From NCBI GenBank assembly GCA_009773315.1, contig WRPE01000014.1:1-60979 (forward strand): 60,979 nucleotides of DNA, given 5' to 3'. Positions within the stretch are counted from its first letter, which is position 1; the number at the start of each line of letters is the position of its first letter. A model generated the notes under the pieces. The model searched no databases. It was not told where the DNA came from and saw only the letters and a list, made by a program, of their open reading frames with translations. Shown piece after piece: positions 1 through 5,628 of the stretch. This DNA comes from Syntrophaceae bacterium. Lineage in GTDB: Bacteria; Desulfobacterota; Syntrophia; Syntrophales; Smithellaceae. Made by a program: the position numbers and the translations under genes.

Positions 1-79
1 GCTTTTACAAGCGTTTACGGATACTGAGGTGATTGAAGAAAACACCGAAGACAACAACCAATTGAATTTATTCAACTAA
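1..79 (+). CDS. C-terminal end of a protein with a sliding-clamp-type tail (partial)
   Basis: The last 25 codons of a gene that begins outside the window, ending in TAA at 77-79. The readable tail is acidic and Asn-rich and ends QLNLFN. QLxLF at a C-terminus is the classical beta-clamp (DnaN) binding motif; MutS in this same window ends with the comparable PQLSLF. I infer a DNA replication, repair or modification protein, but too little remains to name a family. It sits directly before the first attC-like repeat, so it may be the last gene of an upstream cassette. Confidence 0.5.
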   Translation, partial: LLQAFTDTEVIEENTEDNNQLNLFN

Positions 80-155
80 CGTTGGGACAGTAGTGATTGC
101 GGGACAAGTCCGTAATCGACAAGGTTTAAAAAGGGCAATGTGCGCAAAAAATTAC

Positions 156-204
156 ATAACCAATAAATACAGCCGGTCGCTGCGCTCCGGCTGATTTTTT
201 CGTT
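156..204 (+). repeat. attC-like repeat, copy 1
   Basis: The site has an AAC box (158-160), CAGCCG (170-175), a 12-nt loop, CGGCTG (188-193) and a terminal CGTT (201-204). This is the paired-box architecture of an integron attC site. The 37-nt core matches copy 3 (near 1243-1279) at about 32 positions. It lies 3' of the partial gene, as a cassette recombination site should. It could instead be a dispersed palindromic repeat of another kind, because the outer boxes are not clean RYYYAAC/GTTRRRY. Confidence 0.45.
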
Positions 205-279
205 CGGCGGCAACAAAAGACAAAAGACTGTTCCCGCCGAACGAAGCGGCGCTGCCCTAGCGTTCAGCGCCGCTTCGTT
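201..279. repeat. Two consecutive perfect GC-rich hairpins
   Basis: Two inverted repeats stand back to back. The first has 10-bp arms at 201-210 and 234-243. The second has 15-bp arms at 240-254 and 265-279 with a 10-nt loop. The right arm ends in GTTAAGC, which fits the GTTRRRY cassette boundary motif, and the next gene ends in the complementary GCTTAAC (621-627). There is no T-run, so an intrinsic terminator is unlikely. They may be part of a long attC-like site. Confidence 0.5.
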
Positions 280-338
280 AAGCCAAAAAATAATATTGAC
301 ATAAGGCAAGCTACAAACAAGTATTTGAGGGAAAAGAA

Positions 339-626
339 ATGAAAAAGATAATTCTGGATGATGATGAAGAAAAAGATATCCTTGAATCATATGAAAGCGG
401 AGAATGGGTACCGGTTAAGAATGCGAAGAAGGAAATCAAGAAGCTCCAGCAGTATGCAAAAAATACACTGCAAAAAGACAAAAGGATAAACATTCGCATG
501 TCTTCAAAAGATTTGGAGCAGGTACAGGTCATCGCAGTGCAAGAAGGTATTCCTTACCAGACCCTGGTATCCAGCATCATTCATAAGTACGTTTCCGGAT
601 ATCTTATCGAGAGAAAAAAGGCTTAA
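339..626 (+). CDS. CopG/COG5304-like antitoxin, apparently without a toxin
   Basis: A 95-residue protein with an acidic N-terminus (LDDDEEKDILES, then EWVPVKN) and a C-terminal half, residues 48-90, that looks like a ribbon-helix-helix DNA-binding fold: KRINIRMSS gives the strand, followed by two helices around IPYQTLVSSIIHKYVSG. Proteins of this type are the antitoxin halves of BrnT-like or RelE-like modules and normally follow the toxin gene. No toxin frame exists in the 259 bp upstream or the 124 bp downstream, so this looks like an orphan antitoxin. A GAGGG ribosome site precedes the ATG. The gene lies between two attC-like repeats, as a single-gene cassette would. Confidence 0.75.
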   Translation: MKKIILDDDEEKDILESYESGEWVPVKNAKKEIKKLQQYAKNTLQKDKRINIRMSSKDLEQVQVIAVQEGIPYQTLVSSIIHKYVSGYLIERKKA

Positions 627-685
627 CCCGTCGCCACACCCGATCGCAGCCCGCTGGGTCGCTCCGGCTGAGCTGTGCGTTCGCT
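621..685 (+). repeat. attC-like repeat, copy 2
   Basis: It begins with GCTTAAC (621-627), an exact RYYYAAC box that overlaps the stop codon of the antitoxin gene. It then has a CAGCC ... GGCTG stem around a GC-rich loop and ends at GTGCGTTCGC (675-684). Position relative to the gene and the central stem match copies 1 and 3, but the right-hand box is not a clean GTTRRRY. Confidence 0.45.
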
Positions 686-695
686 ATAAAAATAT

Positions 696-738
696 TTGAT
701 GTTGTGACGTTTTAGTGCTATAGTTACACAACGTCACA
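696..738 (+). promoter_or_regulatory. Sigma-70 promoter with autoregulatory operator for the antitoxin-toxin pair
   Basis: TTGATG (696-701), a 17-bp spacer and TATAGT (719-724) form a good promoter. A perfect 9-bp inverted repeat, TGTGACGTT (703-711) and AACGTCACA (730-738), brackets the -10 element. This is the expected site for repression by a ribbon-helix-helix antitoxin or toxin-antitoxin complex. The GGAGG ribosome site for the next gene follows immediately. Confidence 0.65.
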
Positions 739-750
739 GGAGGTGATATT

Positions 751-984
751 ATGGGAACAGCGGCAATGCGCGCAACAGTTTATTTAGATCCGGAATTGCA
801 CAAAGCATTACGATTGAAAGCGGTAGAGACCACGCAGTCAATCTCGAAACTCGTGAATGACGCCATCAAAGAATCACTTGCCGAGGACGCGGAAGATATT
901 GCGGCTTTTGAGGCAAGAGCCAAAGAGCCATTGATTAGCTACGACGCGATGATCAAGAGGCTGAAAAAAGATGGCCGAATATAA
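751..984 (+). CDS. RelB/CopG-type antitoxin
   Basis: A 77-residue antitoxin. Residues 6-45 (MRATVYLDPELHKALRLKA, then SISKLVNDAIKESL) form a ribbon-helix-helix DNA-binding domain; the rest is the flexible toxin-binding tail. The ATG at 751 follows AGGAGGTGA at good spacing. The gene overlaps the downstream toxin gene by 14 nt, so the two are translationally coupled. It is expected to neutralise the toxin and repress its own promoter through the inverted repeat at 703-738. The neighbouring attC-like repeats suggest that the pair is a stabilising cassette. Confidence 0.85.
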   Translation: MGTAAMRATVYLDPELHKALRLKAVETTQSISKLVNDAIKESLAEDAEDIAAFEARAKEPLISYDAMIKRLKKDGRI

Positions 985-1228
985 AATCTATTTTAAAGAA
1001 TCTGTTGAAAAGGATTTCCGTACAATACCAAAGAAAGACCTACAGAAGATCATCCTTCGTATTCAGGCTCTCGCAAGTGACCCGAGGCCGCCAGGCCACG
1101 AAAAACTCACAGGACAAGAAAGATATCGCATCCGCCAAGGGCCTTACAGAATAATCTATTCTATTCAAGATAAAGAATTCACGGTTTGGGTAGTAAAGGT
1201 TGGACATCGCAAAGATATCTACAGATGA
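971..1228 (+). CDS. RelE/ParE-superfamily toxin
   Basis: An 85-residue basic protein of the RelE/StbE fold. The sequence shows YKIYFKESVEKDFRTIPKKD at the N-terminus, then KLTGQERYRIRQGPYRIIYSI and a C-terminal VVKVGHRKDIYR, the usual placement of the basic and aromatic residues of ribosome-dependent mRNA interferases. The final HRKDIYR matches RelE rather than gyrase-directed ParE proteins, although the two cannot be told apart with certainty by eye. It starts inside the end of the antitoxin gene. The next gene downstream is convergent. Confidence 0.85.
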   Translation: MAEYKIYFKESVEKDFRTIPKKDLQKIILRIQALASDPRPPGHEKLTGQERYRIRQGPYRIIYSIQDKEFTVWVVKVGHRKDIYR

Positions 1229-1235
1229 AGCGATC

Positions 1236-1280
1236 AAGAACATACAGCCGATCGCTACGCGCCGGTTGATTTTTTCGTCA
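1236..1280 (+). repeat. attC-like repeat, copy 3
   Basis: CAGCCG (1245-1250) pairs with CGGTTG through one G-T wobble and is followed by ATTTTTTCGTC. The core is nearly identical to copy 1. It lies 8 bp after the toxin stop codon and so completes a gene-repeat-gene-repeat pattern. Confidence 0.45.
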
Positions 1281-1319
1281 AGCTGGTTACCGTGACAACC
1301 GCCACGGCAACCAGCTTGA
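1278..1319. repeat. Long hairpin between convergent genes
   Basis: Arms of 17 nt (1278-1294 and 1303-1319) pair with a single mismatch around an 8-nt loop. There is no U-run on either side, so it is not a standard intrinsic terminator, though it could slow transcription from the convergent toxin and thiolase genes. It takes the same position after attC-like copy 3 as the hairpin pair takes after copy 1. Confidence 0.55.
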
Positions 1320-1350
1320 TCCGGACTATCTTTCAATCTTTGATTTTTCA

Positions 1351-1372
1351 TCCGGCATACGCCGGATTCCGC
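1351..1372 (-). repeat. REP-like palindromic repeat, copy A
   Basis: On the minus strand this 22-mer reads GCGGAATCCGGCGTATGCCG, then GA. It matches 19387-19408 on the plus strand at 21 of 22 positions. The core TCCGGC-N4-GCCGGA is a hairpin. In both places the repeat lies within about 25 bp after a stop codon and has the same orientation as the gene before it. Confidence 0.6.
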
Positions 1373-1392
1373 TTCACCTTCAGCCTATTCCC

Positions 1393-2646
1393 CTAAAGCA
1401 TTTCTATCGAGGTGGCCATCGATACCCCGCCGCCTCCGCACAGGGTGGCCAGTCCAAGGGTTTTGCCATGTTTTTGCATCGCATGGATAAGCGTAACCAT
1501 GATTCTGCATCCGGTAGATCCAACCGGATGTCCGAGGCCGATGCCTCCGCCGTTGATATTGGTAATTTCACGGTTTAAACCAAGTTCTTTTTCACAACCG
1601 AGATACTGACCGGCAAATGCTTCGTTGACTTCAATCATCTCAAAAGCATCCAAGGTAAGACGCGGGTCGTTTTTGAGCAGGTTTTTTACGGCTGGAACCG
1701 GGCTTAAACCCATCACGGAAGGATGGCAACCACCACGTCCGGAGGAACGTATCCTGGCAATCGGTTTCAATCCTAATTCCTTGGCTTTTTCGGCCGACAT
1801 GATGATCATGGCTGAAGCGCCATCGTTAAGCCCGGAGGAGTTGCCGGCCGTAACCTTGCCAACCTTCGGGATAAATGCCGGTGGTAATGCTTTTAATTGT
1901 TCCATCGTCAATCCGGGACGGAAATGCTCATCCTTGTCGAAGATGATGGGCGGTTTGCCTTTTTTCTGGGGGAGTTCAATCGGCACGATTTCGTCTTTGA
2001 AGTCGCCATTTTTGGTGGCGCGCTCGACGTTGTTATGGCTGCGCAGGGCGACCTCATCCATTTCCTCGCGGCTGATGTTCAAAAGCTGGGCAATCAGTTC
2101 CGTGGTATGGCCCATGATATAGGGTTTGCCTTTTAAACTCTCGAAAGGCTGGCCCGATTTGACGGGACCATCGTCGGATAATGGCATGACATATGAGCCG
2201 CAATGTAATGCGCGGATCATGGAATCGACAAAAACACTGTCCTGAAGACGGCAGCCCCAACGGGCGTCAAAATTGACATAAGGTGTGCCGGACATATGCT
2301 CAACGCCGCCTGCTAAAATGATATCGGCCATATCGGCTTTGATCATCGCCGTGCCGCTGAGTACGGCTTCCATGCCTGAAATACATACACGATTCAGCGT
2401 AACAGCGGTCACGCTTTCCGGAATACCGGCCAAAAGAGCTCCTACACGAGTAACATTAAGTGTATTACAGGATTCAAGGCAACAGCCGAATCGGACATCA
2501 TCAATCGTAACCGGGTCTATCCCGGCACGCTTAATGGCCTCCTTCATGGCGACGGCCGCAATGCGGGCTCCGATCATGTCCTTCAATGCGCCACCGAATG
2601 TTCCTATAGCTGTTCTGCACGCTGATACAATAACCACATCTTTCAT
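1393..2646 (-). CDS. Thiolase (acetyl-CoA C-acyltransferase)
   Basis: Catalyses condensation of two acyl-CoAs or CoA-dependent cleavage of 3-ketoacyl-CoA in the cytoplasm, as in beta-oxidation or butanoate metabolism. The signature is clear: TLNRVCISGMEAV near residue 89 holds the nucleophilic cysteine, NGGGIGLGHPVGSTG holds the active-site histidine, and LCGGGG near the end holds the second cysteine. Length (417 aa) is slightly above the usual 390-400. ATG at 2646 is preferred to the overlapping GTG at 2649 because AAGGAG lies 8 nt upstream. It follows a nitronate monooxygenase-family gene on the same strand with a 123-bp gap. Substrate chain length cannot be inferred. Confidence 0.93.
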   Translation of the reverse strand: MKDVVIVSACRTAIGTFGGALKDMIGARIAAVAMKEAIKRAGIDPVTIDDVRFGCCLESCNTLNVTRVGALLAGIPESVTAVTLNRVCISGMEAVLSGTAMIKADMADIILAGGVEHMSGTPYVNFDARWGCRLQDSVFVDSMIRALHCGSYVMPLSDDGPVKSGQPFESLKGKPYIMGHTTELIAQLLNISREEMDEVALRSHNNVERATKNGDFKDEIVPIELPQKKGKPPIIFDKDEHFRPGLTMEQLKALPPAFIPKVGKVTAGNSSGLNDGASAMIIMSAEKAKELGLKPIARIRSSGRGGCHPSVMGLSPVPAVKNLLKNDPRLTLDAFEMIEVNEAFAGQYLGCEKELGLNREITNINGGGIGLGHPVGSTGCRIMVTLIHAMQKHGKTLGLATLCGGGGVSMATSIEML

Positions 2647-2769
2647 CACATAATCTCCTTTTTAAATGGAACAACAACCTCGATTTACCAATCTACCCTC
2701 GATAGTTGTGCTACTTGTTAAGCGTTCAGCCATTTTGAGGGTACCTGCTCTATCCTGGGTGAATAAAAG

Positions 2770-3882
2770 TTAGGCCAGTAATTTTGTCTGAACACTCTTG
2801 AGAATATTCTCGGCATCCTTGACGATAGACTGCACCATGTCGTTGACTTTAGGCATATCATTAATACGTTGCGCCGCTTCTCCGGCTGCCATCATCGCTT
2901 TTGTCTTGTCACCATCGCAAACGGCTTTGATGGATTCAATCTCAAATTGGATGAGAGACATATCAATCGTTGTATAATCGTCGGGGATTCCGAGAAAAAC
3001 ACCGGGTGATTTTTGCAACGTGTTTTTGGCGTGTTCGTCGCTGCGAGCATTTTTCAGCCAGCGGGCAGGTCCTACAAAACCACGGGCAACCAGCGTTCCA
3101 CGGTCACCGGCAGCAACAACACCTTCCTTCCAGATCTGGTGGAAATCGCTTTCCTGCGTTGCCAGAAAGCGTGTTCCCATTTGCGCGCCGTCTGCGCCGA
3201 GAACCAGGGCTGCGGCCAGCGTCTTGCCGTCGCAGTATCCACCGGCGCCTGCCACCAGGGTTTTATCGTCAGAAACCGCTTCGACTACGGCGGGCAGCAG
3301 AATCATTGAATGTACGGGCTCCCAGGATGTATGGAATCCGCCTTCATGTCCGGAGGCCACAATCACATCCACGCCTGCCTTTTTACAACGCAAAGCTCCT
3401 TTCACGGAAGGTACAACATGCATCCAGATAAATCCCGCATTTTTAATCTTGTCTTTCCAACCGACCGGGTCACCGGCGGATGTGAAGATTACTTTAAAAT
3501 ACTTTTTCATGTCTGGATTCTCTTCACGAACCCGGATGGCCGTGTCTATCATGATATGCGAATACTTGACGAGTTCCGCCGACACCATAACGTTTATTCC
3601 GAATACGCCTCCTTTATCCTTGACTAAGCGATAGGTGCGTTTTAACAGCTTCTCCAGGACGGTGGCCATGTCATCCTCCCGGTTCGCTTCCGCAGTTTCC
3701 ACAAAAGCATTGTAAATCCAAGGTTGATCGTCCTTGTTAAAAAGACCGCTCGTCGAAAGCAATCCCAGAACGCCTGCATTGGCCGAGGCCACGCAAAGGT
3801 TGTTGTTGCTGAATGGTCCCATGCCCGCCTGGATGATCGGGTATTTTATTCCGGTTAACTCACACAATCTCGATTTAATCAT
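2770..3882 (-). CDS. Nitronate monooxygenase / FabK-like FMN protein
   Basis: A 370-residue TIM-barrel flavoprotein of the 2-nitropropane dioxygenase/FabK family. Visible features are the N-terminal GIKYPIIQAGMG, an ASGHEGGFH loop (residues about 175-185) carrying the catalytic-type histidine, and ALVLGADGAQMGTRFLAT, the FMN-phosphate-binding region. The ATG follows GGAGGG. Members oxidise nitronates or act as enoyl-ACP reductases. In anaerobes true oxygenase activity is doubtful, and the thiolase downstream suggests a role in acyl-CoA or fatty-acid metabolism. That is inference from position only. Confidence 0.85.
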   Translation of the reverse strand: MIKSRLCELTGIKYPIIQAGMGPFSNNNLCVASANAGVLGLLSTSGLFNKDDQPWIYNAFVETAEANREDDMATVLEKLLKRTYRLVKDKGGVFGINVMVSAELVKYSHIMIDTAIRVREENPDMKKYFKVIFTSAGDPVGWKDKIKNAGFIWMHVVPSVKGALRCKKAGVDVIVASGHEGGFHTSWEPVHSMILLPAVVEAVSDDKTLVAGAGGYCDGKTLAAALVLGADGAQMGTRFLATQESDFHQIWKEGVVAAGDRGTLVARGFVGPARWLKNARSDEHAKNTLQKSPGVFLGIPDDYTTIDMSLIQFEIESIKAVCDGDKTKAMMAAGEAAQRINDMPKVNDMVQSIVKDAENILKSVQTKLLA

Positions 3883-4044
3883 AATTATCCCTCCATTTAA
3901 TTTTTGTTATAAAAATTTCTTTTCGGATTTCCTATGCCGTATGTATGAAAATATATCAATAAATAGTTTCGTCAATGGATAATAATTCATTATTTAAATA
4001 GCAACTATGATGAAACCGTATAACGACCCAGGCCGCATTCCACA

Positions 4045-4077
4045 TATAAAAAGCCCGTTCCTTGCCGGAACGGGCTT
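4045..4077 (-). terminator. Intrinsic terminator of tRNA-Asn
   Basis: On the minus strand an 11-bp perfect hairpin (arms 4067-4077 and 4051-4061, 5-nt loop) begins 8 nt after the tRNA 3' end and is followed by a U-run. Confidence 0.85.
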
Positions 4078-4084
4078 CCTATTC

Positions 4085-4160
4085 TGGCTCCCCAGCGCGG
4101 ACTCGAACCACGGACATGGTGGTTAACAGCCACCCGCTCTACCGACTGAGCTACTGGGGA
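4085..4160 (-). tRNA. tRNA-Asn (anticodon GTT)
   Basis: A complete 76-nt cloverleaf on the minus strand. The acceptor stem is TCCCCAG/CTGGGGA, the D-arm is AGCTCAGTCGGTAGAGC, the anticodon loop CTGTTAA gives GTT, the T-arm contains GGTTCGAGTCC and CCA is encoded. A terminator follows and a promoter lies about 85 bp upstream, so it appears to be a single-gene unit. Confidence 0.97.
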
Positions 4161-4245
4161 ACATATTTGATTTTCAAAGATTCTTCTTGCCCTTAACCCG
4201 ATAATTATAAACAAACTCAAGCTGCTCAAGAAAATTTTCAGCGGC

Positions 4246-4274
4246 TACATAATACAAGACGAGTCGGATGTCAA
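4246..4274 (-). promoter_or_regulatory. Sigma-70 promoter for tRNA-Asn
   Basis: On the minus strand, TTGACA (4274-4269), a 17-bp spacer and TATGTA (4251-4246). The start would lie near 4240, about 80 nt ahead of the tRNA 5' end. Confidence 0.65.
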
Positions 4275-4436
4275 CAACTTCAATAAAATAATTACTGAAA
4301 ACAAGAAAGACCTCAATAAATTGATTTGCATGAAAAAATCAGCCGTCAAAGCGATAATTTTAAAGAAATTCATCATTAATCTTGTCTCAAAATCCGGGAT
4401 GGGATATAAACGGACATCTCAAATTTTGGGTATCCG

Positions 4437-5567
4437 ATGAAGAACAAGCCCAGCAGTCAGACAAAACTGAAAAAAGATGTTTTAGAACAAAGCCTTTGCA
4501 CCGGCTGCGGGGCCTGTGTCGGTCTGTGTCCGTATCAAGTTGTTTACCGTGACAGGACGGTGCAACTCCATAACTGCGATTTGACTGACGGAAAATGCTA
4601 CGCATTTTGCCCCCGGACGCCTACCGACTACAGGAAAATATGGGAAATCCTTTTTGAAATTGACGAGATGACGCCGGAAATTGGTGCGGTAAAAGGTTAT
4701 TATTTATCGAGGGCTGCCGATCCTGCATTGCGTGCGAAAGCCCAGCATGGCGGCACGGTGACGGCCCTTCTGGAAGTCGCTATGGATGAAGGCCTGATCG
4801 ATTCCGCCATTGTTTCTTCACGTAACGAAGAAATAGAGCAAGAGGGCAGGCTGGTCGAAGCTAAAAGTCAGTTGGGCGATTATGCGAAAAGCAAGTTTAC
4901 GGTATCTCCTACAGTGGCCGCTTTCAATCGGGTGATGGGCGACACGGCTGGGAAAGTCGGTGTCGTGGCGACGCCCTGCCAGGCGCTGGCTCTGGCAAAA
5001 ATGAAGACGGCAAGAATAAATGATGACCTTAAAATCAATCAATTAAATCTGGTGATCGGTTTATTTTGCGGTTGGACTCTATCGGTCGAAAGCTTTCACC
5101 GTTTGTTACAGCAATATCAAATATCCCCTGAAGCGGTCACCGGCATGGATATTCCGGCGGGAAAGAATGTTCTGGAACTTTACACGAATGCATCTGTGAC
5201 GTCCGTGCCCATGGTCGAGGTGGACGCTTGTGTACGGACGGCCTGCCGGTATTGTATCGACAGTACGGCGGAGTTTGCCGATCTGTCCGTCGGCGCGGCG
5301 CGTTTCGGCGGCGACTGCGATGAGATGCGCGGCTGGAATCAGATCATTGTGCGCTCTGAGTTTGGAAAACAGGTGATGGAACTGGCCGTTGCCCGGGGCG
5401 CACTGGAAATTTGGGAAGCCCCGGCGTCAGCCTTGCAGGATCTGAAAAACGTGGCGGCGGAAAAAAAGAGAAAAGCATTAAAAAATATTGTTGAGAAAAG
5501 CCGTTCGGTAAAAAATCTTTTGTATCTGAACAGCGACGATCCGGTGGTGAAGAAGTATTTAAAATGA
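4437..5567 (+). CDS. FrhB/FdhB-family iron-sulfur flavoprotein (coenzyme F420 hydrogenase beta-like)
   Basis: A 376-residue redox protein. The N-terminus has a ferredoxin-like LCTGCGACVGLCPY motif (about residues 20-33) and further cysteines in NCDLTDGKCYAFCPR. The rest resembles the FrhB_FdhB N- and C-domains, with the conserved QHGGTVTALL stretch, ATPCQALAL and a CVRTACRYCID cysteine cluster. Family members move electrons between a flavin or deazaflavin cofactor and a partner oxidoreductase. It ends 61 bp before iorA and is probably cotranscribed with iorAB, so it may link indolepyruvate oxidation to another carrier; that coupling is inference. No strong ribosome site is visible before the ATG. 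Confidence 0.85.
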   Translation: MKNKPSSQTKLKKDVLEQSLCTGCGACVGLCPYQVVYRDRTVQLHNCDLTDGKCYAFCPRTPTDYRKIWEILFEIDEMTPEIGAVKGYYLSRAADPALRAKAQHGGTVTALLEVAMDEGLIDSAIVSSRNEEIEQEGRLVEAKSQLGDYAKSKFTVSPTVAAFNRVMGDTAGKVGVVATPCQALALAKMKTARINDDLKINQLNLVIGLFCGWTLSVESFHRLLQQYQISPEAVTGMDIPAGKNVLELYTNASVTSVPMVEVDACVRTACRYCIDSTAEFADLSVGAARFGGDCDEMRGWNQIIVRSEFGKQVMELAVARGALEIWEAPASALQDLKNVAAEKKRKALKNIVEKSRSVKNLLYLNSDDPVVKKYLK

Positions 5568-5574
5568 TTTGTGT

Positions 5575-5628
5575 TGCGCTTCACGCTTCACGAGATACGA
5601 GATACGAACGACGAGAGACGAGATACGT
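5575..5628. repeat. Degenerate CGAGATA/CTTCACG short repeats before iorA
   Basis: CTTCACG occurs twice, followed by several imperfect copies of ACGAGATACG up to the iorA start codon. The run separates two genes that would otherwise be tightly packed, and it leaves iorA without an obvious ribosome site. It keeps an open frame with iorA, so a 20-residue N-terminal extension is formally possible but has a repeat-derived composition. Confidence 0.5.

Noticed and set aside
80-338. BrnT/RelE-like toxin gene before the CopG antitoxin
   Set aside because: All frames are short or interrupted, and the space is filled by the attC-like repeat and two hairpins.
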